Below, piece by piece: positions 9,418-17,169 of a stretch of DNA of 64,000 nt. Position 1 is the first letter of the stretch. The number at the start of each line of letters is the position of its first letter. The notes beneath the pieces were generated by a model, which was not told where the DNA came from, ran no database searches, and saw nothing but the letters and a program-made list of their open reading frames with translations. Position numbers and translations under genes: made by a program. Source of the DNA: Psychrobacter sp. UBA3483 (lineage in GTDB: Bacteria; Pseudomonadota; Gammaproteobacteria; Pseudomonadales; Moraxellaceae); NCBI RefSeq assembly GCF_002377905.1, contig NZ_DFQS01000056.1, positions 32,243 through 96,242 of the forward strand, written 5' to 3'.

Positions 9418-9446
9418 ACCTTAAAGCATCTCACTTAGTTTGTCAA
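9418..9446 (-). promoter_or_regulatory. Candidate late promoter (pR'-like)
   Basis: On the minus strand a perfect TTGACA (9446-9441) is followed by 17 bases and TAAGGT (9423-9418), just downstream of the Q gene and upstream of a terminator. A hairpin GCTGC...GCAGC follows in the early transcribed region. Placement matches lambda pR'. The -10 match is weak, as is common for Q-dependent promoters. Confidence 0.5.
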
Positions 9447-9461
9447 TTAGTAGTTGCTTGA

Positions 9462-9866
9462 TTAAATATCGTCCATCAACATACCCATGATTAACCCCTC
9501 AGTGTGCGCGATATACTCTCTTACTCTATGCTCACTTGCACGTTTACCACTATCGCCATATAAAAACTGTGTGAGATAACCCCTTGCTATCTTTTTTGGT
9601 ATCTCGTTATAGACGTACTTCAATATAACGCATTGAGCATGAGCCGGTGCGTGTTTGCTTATCAACGCCATAATACGGTCAATCTTTAATGCCTGACTAT
9701 CGCTTATCGGGTCATAGTCTAAATACTTAGCCTGTCGCTCACTCTCACTGTCACAAAATGGCGCTGAATTAATGAGCATCTGTGATGGACTAGCACAGCC
9801 CTGACTACCAAAATCCCTTGACCAAGCACCCCAAGCACGTAGCACATTCTGTATATCGTCAATCAT
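9462..9866 (-). CDS. Antitermination protein Q-like
   Basis: The 134-residue protein starts MIDDIQNVLRAWGAWSRD, the pattern of the phage_antitermQ family, which commonly opens with a helix and a WG.W motif. It continues with helix-turn-helix-like segments (LKIDRIMALI, VREYIAHTEG). It is the last early gene, directly before the candidate late promoter. It would modify RNA polymerase there to read through the late terminators. Confidence 0.75.
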   Translation of the reverse strand: MIDDIQNVLRAWGAWSRDFGSQGCASPSQMLINSAPFCDSESERQAKYLDYDPISDSQALKIDRIMALISKHAPAHAQCVILKYVYNEIPKKIARGYLTQFLYGDSGKRASEHRVREYIAHTEGLIMGMLMDDI

Positions 9867-10378
9867 TCCCCACCCCTAATCCAATGATAATCGTCCGGCT
9901 GTGGCAGCCATAATCCTTGCGCGTTATAAAAGTGATATATCTCGTGTAGATACTCACCCATTTGTTTTGTGCTTGCTTTGGTGGTGCTGAATAGTCTTGC
10001 TACGCCCTGCGCTAACTGCTCGTATTCTTGAACACTTAAATGCTTCTTAGCCTCATTCAGCGCGATAACCGTTTCCGCTGTCTCTAAGTCGTCACGCTGA
10101 TAAATCCTGACCAAGTGAGCGCGTTTTAATATCGTGTGCTGCTGCTCTTTGGTGTTGCCGTCCTTACCTGCAATGATTGTTACCCATTTCCAGTAAAGCG
10201 AGTTTTGAGCCACTGACCGCGCGCGCTCCTTGCTAATCACTTCAACCGTTACAATCGTTTCGACTTCGTGGTTGTCTTTGTGCGCCTGGTACATCGACAT
10301 AACGTAGGCGCATAGGTTGGTAAAAATATCTAAGCTAACGACCCTAAAAACATTCCGGATAGTTTTGAATGGCTGCAT
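9863..10378 (-). CDS. NinB-like recombination protein
   Basis: The middle (about residues 43-70, VTVEVISKERARSVAQNSLYW) and the late STTKASTKQMGEYLHEIYHF match the lambda NinB/Orf family, an ssDNA-binding recombination mediator. Length (171) is slightly above the family norm, so an internal start at 10300 is possible. The longer start gives the better family fit but has SD only two bases away. It overlaps Q by 4 and the Ref-like gene by 35 bases. Confidence 0.7.
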   Translation of the reverse strand: MQPFKTIRNVFRVVSLDIFTNLCAYVMSMYQAHKDNHEVETIVTVEVISKERARSVAQNSLYWKWVTIIAGKDGNTKEQQHTILKRAHLVRIYQRDDLETAETVIALNEAKKHLSVQEYEQLAQGVARLFSTTKASTKQMGEYLHEIYHFYNAQGLWLPQPDDYHWIRGGE

Positions 10379-10652
10379 CCTCTGCCCTCCTTAGCGTTTC
10401 ATTTGTGCTTTCTAGTTTTTCGGTGAACCACTCGAGCGATTGATTGCGGTCCATACCCATGAGCATCTGGTCAAATCTTTTATGGTCCGCATCACATAAC
10501 GGTATCGTGTATTTATCATCGGCTTTAATGGACCGACCTTTGCCGTGCTCACTAAAGTTTGAATGAGCCGCCTGTGATCGCGGCCCCATACCACAAACAC
10601 AACATGGTAAGGACCGGACCTTCTCAAGCCGCTTGTTATCGCGCTTACTCAC
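10344..10652 (-). CDS. Ref-like / DUF968-type HNH nuclease (RecA-dependent nuclease family)
   Basis: This 102-residue protein has a zinc/HNH signature: PCCVCG near residue 16, an AAHSN histidine, and PLCDADHKRFD. This pattern is shared with phage Ref (RecA-dependent nuclease) and other HNHc_6 proteins, which cut DNA near RecA-bound invading strands. It sits in a recombination set with the NinB-like gene. Family recognised by motif spacing. Confidence 0.7.
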   Translation of the reverse strand: MSKRDNKRLEKVRSLPCCVCGMGPRSQAAHSNFSEHGKGRSIKADDKYTIPLCDADHKRFDQMLMGMDRNQSLEWFTEKLESTNETLRRAEDAAIQNYPECF

Positions 10653-11061
10653 TTTCTAGCCTTGCGATTTCATCATTGATAAAAGCTGCTACTGCCAACC
10701 AACCGTACGACCTGATGGCGGTCATCGCTCTGTAGATACCATGCTCACGATAACTAGCTATTTCTTTGACATTGTTATCCCACTCAAGGCTGTTAGGTTG
10801 CTCATTATCACCAGTTAAATATGCTCGTTTTGCATACCAAACCGCCTTTTTTAAGTCCTCAATATCATCAAACTTGCTGCCACAGCGATACAAATACTTG
10901 AAGCAATTTCCGCTATTGAACATCATAAAGTCAGTCACATCACAACACGGTACGCCGCTTGCGTCTTTGTAATGCGGCGGATTATTTACCATGTCTGCTT
11001 TATCGACACCGCTAAATGACGACTTTCTAAAACCGCGAAAACCACTATCCCAATCACTCAT
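10645..11061 (-). CDS. DUF3310 domain protein
   Basis: The segment VNNPPHYKD...GNCFKYLYRCG followed by a D-D-x-x-D-L-K-K-A-x-W-Y helix is the DUF3310 signature, found in many phages and in T7 gp1.7-related proteins (nucleotide kinase in T7). The C-terminal ~60 residues are additional and unassigned. It overlaps both neighbours by 8 bases in the early operon. A nucleotide-metabolism role is inference. Confidence 0.75.
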   Translation of the reverse strand: MSDWDSGFRGFRKSSFSGVDKADMVNNPPHYKDASGVPCCDVTDFMMFNSGNCFKYLYRCGSKFDDIEDLKKAVWYAKRAYLTGDNEQPNSLEWDNNVKEIASYREHGIYRAMTAIRSYGWLAVAAFINDEIARLESE

Positions 11062-11287
11062 TCCCAGTACTCCCTTGCATCCAATCCGTTAATTTATACT
11101 CACGCTCAATGTAAGCCTGTTCTAGCAGCACCGATGACAAGCAAGCCGCCTTTGTACCTTTTGGCACTTTAAACGCTGCCACGCGCCGCTCAATGCCATT
11201 AATCACGCATCTGCCGCTTATCATTGGTAGCTTACTGCTGTCGAGCTGCGTTACTCGGTCTAAGCGCTTTCTTGTTTTGTCGTTCAT
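11054..11287 (-). CDS. Small early phage protein, unknown
   Basis: The 77-residue frame begins at ATG 11287, overlapping the upstream stop as ATGA; the longer frame to 11311 has no ribosome site. Contents are mixed basic/beta (MISGRCVINGIERRVAAFKVPKG). No family recognised. Confidence 0.6.
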   Translation of the reverse strand: MNDKTRKRLDRVTQLDSSKLPMISGRCVINGIERRVAAFKVPKGTKAACLSSVLLEQAYIEREYKLTDWMQGSTGNE

Positions 11288-11466
11288 TGTTTTTCGCCTT
11301 TCTGATTGCATACAAAATCATGGGTAATGCGGAATACATTGCGCTCCGTAAAATATTCCTTGTCATCATTCGGATATTTCCAACCTATCCGTGTTGGCTG
11401 AACCGATGAAACCTTGACCTGTTTTAAATCACCATGCCTTGACCAAACATCGTCTGTGTTAATCAT
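11284..11466 (-). CDS. Small early phage protein, unknown
   Basis: Sixty residues, starting within the VRR-NUC stop (TAATG overlap), so coupled. It contains a beta-rich centre (VKVSSVQPTRIGWKYP) and ends basic. It may be a modifier or single-fold protein; nothing else can be said. Confidence 0.6.
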   Translation of the reverse strand: MINTDDVWSRHGDLKQVKVSSVQPTRIGWKYPNDDKEYFTERNVFRITHDFVCNQKGEKQ

Positions 11467-11834
11467 TATTTGCCACCCATATAATCCGTTATCGTTTTTA
11501 TCGCTTCATCAAATCCCTTGCAGACCACCGCTAAGTACCCCTCGCTATTTAGCATTTTAAGGCGCTCCTTTTGTTCATCTGATACTACGCCACCAGTTTC
11601 GGTTTTAAGCTCAATCCTCAGCCCGTGGTAACCATTTAGCGCTATATCCATCACTAAGTCTGGGTAACCTTTCTTCACTCCGCTGTGCTTTAACCCTGCT
11701 GCCACTCGTTTACTTCGTTTTTCGCCGTTTGGCACATGGACAAGGTAATCAGCTAGTTTTCTGCCCTTGTACGGATAATCTTTTGCCCATCGCAATATTT
11801 TGTTCTGTATCTGCGTTTCTGATAGTTCGGTCAT
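11466..11834 (-). CDS. VRR-NUC domain nuclease
   Basis: This 122-residue protein matches the virus-type replication-repair nuclease fold: an N-terminal helix (ETQIQNKILRWAKDYP), GVKKGYPDLVMDI (catalytic G-x-PD), LRIELKTE (E-x-K), and an SDEQKERLKMLNSEGYLAVVC region. This is a PD-(D/E)XK nuclease family found in phages, often acting on branched DNA. Adjacent genes overlap on both sides. Confidence 0.85.
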   Translation of the reverse strand: MTELSETQIQNKILRWAKDYPYKGRKLADYLVHVPNGEKRSKRVAAGLKHSGVKKGYPDLVMDIALNGYHGLRIELKTETGGVVSDEQKERLKMLNSEGYLAVVCKGFDEAIKTITDYMGGK

Positions 11835-12001
11835 TTGACTACCTCGCTATCGGTGCAAACATATATTTTCTTGCCGTACTTAAACTTGCCGTAGTCATCA
11901 CAGTTTGATGCCGCTGATTGCCGACCCATCGAAAAGCCAAACATCAAACCAACGAGCCAAAAAACCAATATGCAGAACATAAAAAACCAAAAGCTATTCA
12001 T
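11831..12001 (-). CDS. Small single-pass membrane protein
   Basis: The 56-residue ORF opens MNSFWFFMFCILVFWLVGLM, one hydrophobic membrane span, followed by a polar tail with two Cys (SNCDDYGKF, KIYVCTD). ATGA overlaps the VRR-NUC start, indicating coupling. Function unknown. Confidence 0.55.
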   Translation of the reverse strand: MNSFWFFMFCILVFWLVGLMFGFSMGRQSAASNCDDYGKFKYGKKIYVCTDSEVVK

Positions 12002-12004
12002 CAC

Positions 12005-12139
12005 CTACCCCTTAATAATCTGATTAAACGTGGTTCGGCTCATAGTCTCTTTACTGCCACACGTGTAAGTGATGACCACAGTGTTTGTCTTTATCCACTC
12101 CATGCGCTGTACTGTTTTATTGTTTGCTATGTTTTTCAT
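12005..12139 (-). CDS. 44-aa early protein
   Basis: Start ATG 12139 has GGGAGGG upstream and overlaps the preceding stop as ATGA. The protein is small, basic and beta-like (EWIKTNTVVITYTCG). Unknown function. A longer frame to 12220 would run into the upstream gene and is not preferred. Confidence 0.5.
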   Translation of the reverse strand: MKNIANNKTVQRMEWIKTNTVVITYTCGSKETMSRTTFNQIIKG

Positions 12140-12342
12140 GCGACCCTCCCAATCAAATAAACCAAAAGTAAAAATATCGGTAATGCTAAAACGTATGTGC
12201 TTGCTGCTTTGTGATGCCACTTAACCCTAAATACATAACCCCTACGTTTGTTGTGAGACATACGCGCAATCGGATAAGACACGATAAGCGAGCACAAAAA
12301 GTAGGCGACCATAAGTCCGATTACTAAGTTGTTTGTATTCAT
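12136..12342 (-). CDS. Small two-span membrane protein
   Basis: This 68-residue protein has two hydrophobic spans (about 5-23 and 49-66) separated by a basic loop (MSHNKRRGYVFRVKWHHK). Coupled to the following ORF by ATGA and to the preceding one by a 4-base overlap. No family recognised. Confidence 0.55.
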   Translation of the reverse strand: MNTNNLVIGLMVAYFLCSLIVSYPIARMSHNKRRGYVFRVKWHHKAASTYVLALPIFLLLVYLIGRVA

Positions 12343-12689
12343 GCCCTGACCACCGCATAACTATTAACCAAATCAATTTTTGCGTCCGGATGTTCTTTGC
12401 GTATGTCGTCACAAAACTCATTGCCAAAACCGAATATCACCTTGGACAAATCACCCTTGCCGCCTCTGTCCTTGAAAACCATGCTTTGCAATCCGCGCTT
12501 GTGTCCGTCCATGTCCATGATGTGTAGCGTCACTTGAAACTTGCGGTCTTTCTTCATAATCCGGCGGCGCTTTGATTTAATCCATTGGCCGGTAAATTCG
12601 GCTCTATCCGCTGCTTTTTTGTAGTCGTCATCGTGAAGAAATATCTTGAAGCAACCGTCAAATACTGGTTTAAATGCTGTTTGGCTCAT
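12339..12689 (-). CDS. Hypothetical early phage protein
   Basis: Starts at ATG 12689, overlapping the HNH-type gene's stop as ATGA with GGAG upstream. The 116-residue protein is mixed, with basic segments (SKRRRIMKKDRKF) and beta stretches (QVTLHIMDMD). No named family is recognised. Confidence 0.6.
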   Translation of the reverse strand: MSQTAFKPVFDGCFKIFLHDDDYKKAADRAEFTGQWIKSKRRRIMKKDRKFQVTLHIMDMDGHKRGLQSMVFKDRGGKGDLSKVIFGFGNEFCDDIRKEHPDAKIDLVNSYAVVRA

Positions 12690-13435
12690 GCGCTCATTCT
12701 CCATTTTATAAGTGCCTTAAATACGCGATCATCAATTTCATGCCGCCACTCAATAGCTTTATTCTTAACGTAAGCCTCTTTTGCCTCAACATAGAAGCTA
12801 TGCGCCTCTGCTGCGCAGTCGCTATAACCTAGCGTTTTAATCCTTCCATTTACGCTCATTGCCGATACAAATTTACCCATAACCTTGCTAAAACTAACGC
12901 CTATCGGCAGTATGTCGCTCGTATTTCCACTCGAAATAAAAAGATTGTTTATCTGACGTGGCACAAAACAACAGTTATCCTCGCTATAAACCTTATTACC
13001 CTTAACTAAAATATCTTTGTCTAACTGATAACCTTTTTTATAGCCGCCCTTACCGTGAAACCATGCTGCAAAGTTTTGAAAGTTATGCCACCTATCATCC
13101 ACAGAGCAATTGATATAAGTCGGGGCTTTTATGTGCGAATTTTCACTGTAGCAGCGCCTAATCATGTCAAACCAGCATTGGTATTCAGGACTAATCTTGC
13201 CGTTATCGCTTTGACACTTATAATTACCTTCTCCTAAAAACCCAACCCCAAAAACACTTTTAAAGTACGGGTTGCTAAAAGTACCGCTTCTTAAGTGATC
13301 TGCACGAACAGTTCTTTCATACCCAACACCGTCCAAAAACTTAATCAAGACTTCATAGCAGTTTATATATTCAAGTACCACACAGGAATCGCCTTGCTTA
13401 GACTTGAATAAATCATCTTTTTTTATAGTATTCAT
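12686..13435 (-). CDS. Phage HNH/AP2-type homing-endonuclease-like protein
   Basis: The 249-residue protein (ATG 13435, AAGGGG upstream) contains a pattern common in phage HNH/AP2 proteins: YQCWFDMIRRCYSE, then W-x-N-F-x-x-F-x-x-WF, LDKDIL, and N-x-x-YSEDNCCFVPRQINN, with a C-terminal AP2-like stretch (PIGVSFSKVMGKFVS). Such genes often move independently and cut DNA. It is inserted between the helicase gene and small early genes. Activity is not proven from sequence. Confidence 0.6.
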   Translation of the reverse strand: MNTIKKDDLFKSKQGDSCVVLEYINCYEVLIKFLDGVGYERTVRADHLRSGTFSNPYFKSVFGVGFLGEGNYKCQSDNGKISPEYQCWFDMIRRCYSENSHIKAPTYINCSVDDRWHNFQNFAAWFHGKGGYKKGYQLDKDILVKGNKVYSEDNCCFVPRQINNLFISSGNTSDILPIGVSFSKVMGKFVSAMSVNGRIKTLGYSDCAAEAHSFYVEAKEAYVKNKAIEWRHEIDDRVFKALIKWRMSA

Positions 13436-13448
13436 AATTACTAACCCC

Positions 13449-14804
13449 TTACTGATTTGATTTATAAGCTGGAATATCGTTAAAACTACTATCAAATGGC
13501 ATTGAGTTGCTAAAGCGACCCAAGTGACCCTCAAAAGCCAATCGCGCCACACCTGTTTTGGCGTTACGGTTTTTGGCGATAATAATATCTGCCATGCCGT
13601 CTAAATCATTACCGCCGTCTTTTTGCTTGTAGTAATCTTCGCGGTACGGGAATAAGACAATATCCGCGTCCTGTTCAATCGTGCCAGAATCGCGCAGGTC
13701 GCTCAGAACCGGCCTTTTATTTGGCCTACTCTCTACTGAGCGATTAAGCTGTGATAACAAAAAAACTGGACACCCAAACTCACTACCTAGCGCTTTTAAC
13801 GTACGGGTAACTACACCAATGCGCTTAACTGAATCATCACCATCAATGCCTCCCATAATTTGCAGATAATCAATGCCGATTGAGCCAATCTTTCCATGCT
13901 GACGCTTCATTTTATTTAGATGCGTTCTGATTTGAGATAGATTTATATTCGGCTTTCTAACTATCTCTAAGCGCATATTTACTTGGTCGGTTGCAAATCT
14001 TTGCAATGCAGCCGCTTGATCCTCGCTTAGCTTGTTTTCCACTAGATTGTTAATCGGTATGCCGGTCTCAGATGCCGTCAATCTATTCATTAAATCCGAC
14101 TGCTCCATTTCGATACTAAAAAATACCGACACACCCTCTCTATACTTTGATAAGTGCGCTTGAATATTCATGACTAGCAGCGACTTACCCATGCTCGGCC
14201 TAGCAGCAATCACAACTAAATTCCCCTCATTGACGCGCATCAAGTTATCAAGCTCAGGAAATCCGGTATCAATGTAAGGCTTAGCGCCGTCACTAGCTGA
14301 CTGCATACGCTCGATTAAACCTTTCATCATGTCGTCAATTGTGAATACTTCTTGCGTATCGCCTTGCTGCTCTAGGTTTGATAACTCGCTCACCAGTGTG
14401 TTATTAACATCATCTACCGGCTCGTTATCTTCTAAACTTTGAATAGCGCGTTTAGCAGCCTCTAACGACTTTCTACGCAAAGCGCTTGCGCGTATCAGTT
14501 CGGCATGAGCTATCAACGACCGTGGCATTGCTGTTGGTGCGGCGGCTGCCTCTGATAGTCGCTTGTTGATATAACTTAGGTCGCTACTGCCTGACTTACT
14601 CTCTAGCAAATCAGACACCATCAATAAATCATGTGGCTGGTTTTGTTCTGCAAGTTCGGTAATGGCCGCGTATATCACTTGATGTGCTGACGATTCAAAA
14701 TCATCTTTAACAATCAGGTTGCTAATAACGTCGTACTGTTCCTCATACATCATCAGCGTTGATAAGACGGAGCGCTCGGCGTTTATGTTATTTAAGATAA
14801 TCAC
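13449..14804 (-). CDS. DnaB-type replicative helicase
   Basis: This 451-residue protein has the full DnaB layout: helical N-terminal domain (about 1-100), linker, and RecA-like ATPase with Walker A ARPSMGKS at 201-208 and a Walker B-like IGIDYLQIM near 315. SRPNKRPVLSDLRDSG and AKNRNAKTG are typical DnaB motifs. It unwinds DNA at the phage fork. It overlaps the P-like gene by four bases, so the phage brings its own helicase. Confidence 0.92.
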   Translation of the reverse strand: MIILNNINAERSVLSTLMMYEEQYDVISNLIVKDDFESSAHQVIYAAITELAEQNQPHDLLMVSDLLESKSGSSDLSYINKRLSEAAAAPTAMPRSLIAHAELIRASALRRKSLEAAKRAIQSLEDNEPVDDVNNTLVSELSNLEQQGDTQEVFTIDDMMKGLIERMQSASDGAKPYIDTGFPELDNLMRVNEGNLVVIAARPSMGKSLLVMNIQAHLSKYREGVSVFFSIEMEQSDLMNRLTASETGIPINNLVENKLSEDQAAALQRFATDQVNMRLEIVRKPNINLSQIRTHLNKMKRQHGKIGSIGIDYLQIMGGIDGDDSVKRIGVVTRTLKALGSEFGCPVFLLSQLNRSVESRPNKRPVLSDLRDSGTIEQDADIVLFPYREDYYKQKDGGNDLDGMADIIIAKNRNAKTGVARLAFEGHLGRFSNSMPFDSSFNDIPAYKSNQ

Positions 14805-15433
14805 TTTTTATTCTCCGCCAATATCGCTCTGATTTTATTCAAGTAGTGATTTGCTGTTTGTTCATCACAAGCCACTGGTTGAGCCTCATTTGCAATCTGC
14901 GGTGACTGCATAGGTCTAGCGATTAAACCTTGTGAGTGTAATTTGCAGACGCTTGGGTAATGCTTTTGCCACAAGGGATAGGTTTTTGCCTCTGATTGCT
15001 CGCGCATTGCGCCTAAACCGACCAGTTTGGCTGTGTAGTAAAGTATCCCTTCGCTATCCCATCTGTGATGTGCTGCGTCGATATAAGCGTCGTACATATC
15101 AGGGTAATTAAGGATTGGATCAATGCGCCCTAGTGCGAGAAAGTCGGCTGGGGCTGTTGGTAACCAAGTTAATCCATAAGATTTGCGCTTGGCCGCCTCA
15201 AACTCTGACTTCGTTATCTGCAAATCTGTTAGTACCATTGCCCATAAATCCACAGTGTCAAACCCCCAGTCCTCTGACTTCATTTTTGACTTAAAGATTT
15301 TCTTCCATGTCATAAACATTTCCGCAATACCCATCACCAACTGCTTGCTCGGTTGGCTGTCCGTATCGCTCGTTGTATTGCTGTTCGAGCATGTTGTTGT
15401 AACTATCGCTTTGTGACTGTTTTGGTTGTTCAT
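14801..15433 (-). CDS. Phage replication protein P-like (helicase loader family)
   Basis: The 210-residue protein lies between O-like and helicase genes, the place of lambda P. A central GLTWLPTAPADFLALGR segment and aromatic helical pattern (MFMTWKKIFKSKM, HHRWDSEGILYYTA) fit the phage P family. Start 15433 has AGGTGA eight bases upstream, giving a 143-base overlap with the O-like gene; an internal start at 15334 would shorten the overlap but has a poor ribosome site. Confidence 0.7.
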   Translation of the reverse strand: MNNQNSHKAIVTTTCSNSNTTSDTDSQPSKQLVMGIAEMFMTWKKIFKSKMKSEDWGFDTVDLWAMVLTDLQITKSEFEAAKRKSYGLTWLPTAPADFLALGRIDPILNYPDMYDAYIDAAHHRWDSEGILYYTAKLVGLGAMREQSEAKTYPLWQKHYPSVCKLHSQGLIARPMQSPQIANEAQPVACDEQTANHYLNKIRAILAENKK

Positions 15434-16217
15434 AATTGTTCACCTGATTATTTGATTGTTGTTTGCGGTTTCTTTCAAAGACCCCTTGGTATTGCCCCGT
15501 GATTGAGTAGTCCAAAGATTCGTTTGCATCAAAACCGTTTGCGTCAAACTCTGTTAATTTACTAATCAATCTTTTTGCTGCTGTCTCTGTGAGTGGTTTT
15601 TTAATCTCCTTTCTCATTGCGACAAAATCATTCCAATTTTCTTGTTTGATAAAACTAGGTATTGGATAAGTCAAAGCGTCAAATTTTGGTTTGGGTTTTT
15701 TCGGTTTCTTCTCTTGTGTAATATTCTTGTGTAAAGGTTCTTGTGTAGTAGTTCTAGTGTGTAGGACTATTTGACTAGGCTTGTCGGACAAATAGTCCTG
15801 ACTTGTGGACAAATTGACTTGGCTTACGGACAAATTGACTTGGCTTGTATCTTCCAAGCTAGGACTATTTGACTTGGCTTCACCACCTACCAACTCTTTA
15901 ATTTTTGTAATATTAAGGGTAAATTCGTGCATATTATTAAAACTTGGCGTCATGGTTATAACGCCAATTTCGCTTAGTTTTTCGACTGACCTTTGGATTG
16001 TTTTAATACTCAATCCAGTGCCATATCGTCTATCGTTTGCAAATTGCGAATAGGCGATGGTGTCCTCGTTGCGACCCCAGCCACCAGTCTTAGCCCAGAT
16101 AAATTGTAGGCAAGCATAAGTGTTACCGTTTTTTAGGACTTTCTGCATTTGAAGTATGATGTTTGGCACTTGCATAAATTCATTCATCACTAATTCTTGC
16201 CTTTCTTTATCTAACAT
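15291..16217 (-). CDS. Replication initiator O-like protein
   Basis: The 308-residue protein has an N-terminal winged-helix region (about residues 10-110; VPNIILQMQKVLKNGNTYAC, then SIKTIQRSVEKLSEIGVITM). A low-complexity middle contains seven-residue repeats (SQVNLSV, SQVNLST, SQDYLSD) caused by DNA iterons. The C-terminal region is Q/N-rich. This is the O-protein layout: initiator domain, ori inside its own gene, then helicase-loader contact. Start ATG 16217 follows GGGAG; an upstream ATG at 16241 is possible. Confidence 0.75.
   Translation of the reverse strand: MLDKERQELVMNEFMQVPNIILQMQKVLKNGNTYACLQFIWAKTGGWGRNEDTIAYSQFANDRRYGTGLSIKTIQRSVEKLSEIGVITMTPSFNNMHEFTLNITKIKELVGGEAKSNSPSLEDTSQVNLSVSQVNLSTSQDYLSDKPSQIVLHTRTTTQEPLHKNITQEKKPKKPKPKFDALTYPIPSFIKQENWNDFVAMRKEIKKPLTETAAKRLISKLTEFDANGFDANESLDYSITGQYQGVFERNRKQQSNNQVNNYEQPKQSQSDSYNNMLEQQYNERYGQPTEQAVGDGYCGNVYDMEENL
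15713..15747. repeat. Short direct repeats next to iterons
   Basis: CTTGTGTA occurs three times at 15713, 15726 and 15740 (13-14 base spacing), in AT-richer DNA beside the iteron array. This may be the unwinding or P-binding side of the origin. Inferred from placement. Confidence 0.45.
15764..15881. repeat. Iteron array, candidate replication origin
   Basis: Five 20-base related repeats of the form GGACWAWTTGACTTGGCTTG lie at 15764, 15786, 15807, 15828 and 15862; the middle intervals are 21-22 bases, two helical turns. The first and second also form an inverted repeat (GGACTATTTG / CAAATAGTCC, 15764-15773 and 15789-15798). They lie inside the O-like gene, as in lambdoid origins where O binds iterons. 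Confidence 0.7.
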
Positions 16218-16256
16218 GATTAAATAACTCCCATTAATCATTCGCCTGATTGATAC

Positions 16257-16285
16257 GACCCATTATTTGCGTAATGGGTTTTTTA
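16257..16285 (+). terminator. Terminator-like hairpin facing the plus strand
   Basis: ACCCATTA (16258-16265) and TAATGGGT (16272-16279) form an 8-bp stem followed by a T-run on the plus strand. It lies between minus-strand genes, so it would stop antisense transcripts rather than the operon mRNA. Confidence 0.4.
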
Positions 16286-16732
16286 TTTCTCTGAAACTCT
16301 GTACGACACACCTGAATTTGCGCCGTAACCTTGTCTTTGCATGTCGACCCTGATACCCAGCCGTCTAACATCGTTGACAATCTTGCTTACGTACTTTCTG
16401 CATAGCGGTACTTCGTCCACGTAAATTATTTTGCCGTCTAATAAATCGTTTCTTACCTGTTGAGACAAAGAGACTTCTTTACGCTTGTACTTCGGCATGA
16501 TTATTTTCTTATCTATCTTTGGTGCGACCCTCTTTGTGTCAGCTAAACTCCAAACGATAGGGTTATTCATGCAATTAGCTTTAAAGCCCATCTTTATTAA
16601 TGTCGCTTTGACCGATGATTGATTTCTAATCTCTTTAAACTCGCTATGGCGTATTTCTCCATAAGCGGCTTTACGCTCAACGATTTTTGCGATTCTGTTA
16701 TAAAGTGGGTGTGTTGGTTTCTTACCGATCAT
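16283..16732 (-). CDS. Hypothetical early phage protein
   Basis: 149 residues, basic. Start ATG 16732 has GGAAG upstream and overlaps the preceding gene. Segments such as VKATLIKMGF and VPLCRKYVSKIVNDVRRLG suggest helical nucleic-acid contact, possibly a small DNA-binding regulator, but no family is recognised. Confidence 0.6.
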   Translation of the reverse strand: MIGKKPTHPLYNRIAKIVERKAAYGEIRHSEFKEIRNQSSVKATLIKMGFKANCMNNPIVWSLADTKRVAPKIDKKIIMPKYKRKEVSLSQQVRNDLLDGKIIYVDEVPLCRKYVSKIVNDVRRLGIRVDMQRQGYGANSGVSYRVSEK

Positions 16733-16916
16733 TGCTCATACTTCCTTTACTTAATTCAACATTGTTGAAGCTGAATACTTTGCCGCTATTGACAGCCTGT
16801 CTTACGCCGTACTTTTCTATATATTCATCAATGGCGGCTTGGTCTTTACTGATACGCGCATAACTTGAATGAGCTGGCATAATTAGCTTTTTAATTCCTG
16901 CGTTTCTCGCTCTCAT
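16722..16916 (-). CDS. Small early phage protein
   Basis: 64 residues from ATG 16916, chosen over a longer frame because GAGG lies seven bases upstream. Mixed basic (MRARNAGIKKLIMPAHS); no family recognised. Confidence 0.5.
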   Translation of the reverse strand: MRARNAGIKKLIMPAHSSYARISKDQAAIDEYIEKYGVRQAVNSGKVFSFNNVELSKGSMSNDR

Positions 16917-16924
16917 AACAACCT

Positions 16925-17161
16925 CTATAAAATTTCTTCTGCTAGAATCCAGCCGACTATCGCTTTGCCTCGGCATACCGTTAAAATATCTAGCTCATAC
17001 TCCCCTTTTAGTAACCTGATTGCGTATCTTGTACCCTCTGGACCAACCCCTAACCCTAGCGCCTCAAAGTCCAACCAATTTAGAAACTGACCTTTTTTAA
17101 ACTTGCTGCAAATTACGTCTAAGTTTTTACGCAGCTCTGGGTCTCTGTTTTTATGAGACAT
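16925..17161 (-). CDS. Small early phage protein
   Basis: 78 residues from ATG 17161, with GAGG seven bases upstream. The hydrophobic mid region (FLNWLDFEALGLGVGPEGTR) and C-terminal strand (LTVCRGKAIVGWILAEE) look globular and could form a small winged fold; function unknown. Confidence 0.5.
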   Translation of the reverse strand: MSHKNRDPELRKNLDVICSKFKKGQFLNWLDFEALGLGVGPEGTRYAIRLLKGEYELDILTVCRGKAIVGWILAEEIL

Positions 17162-17169
17162 GATTAACC

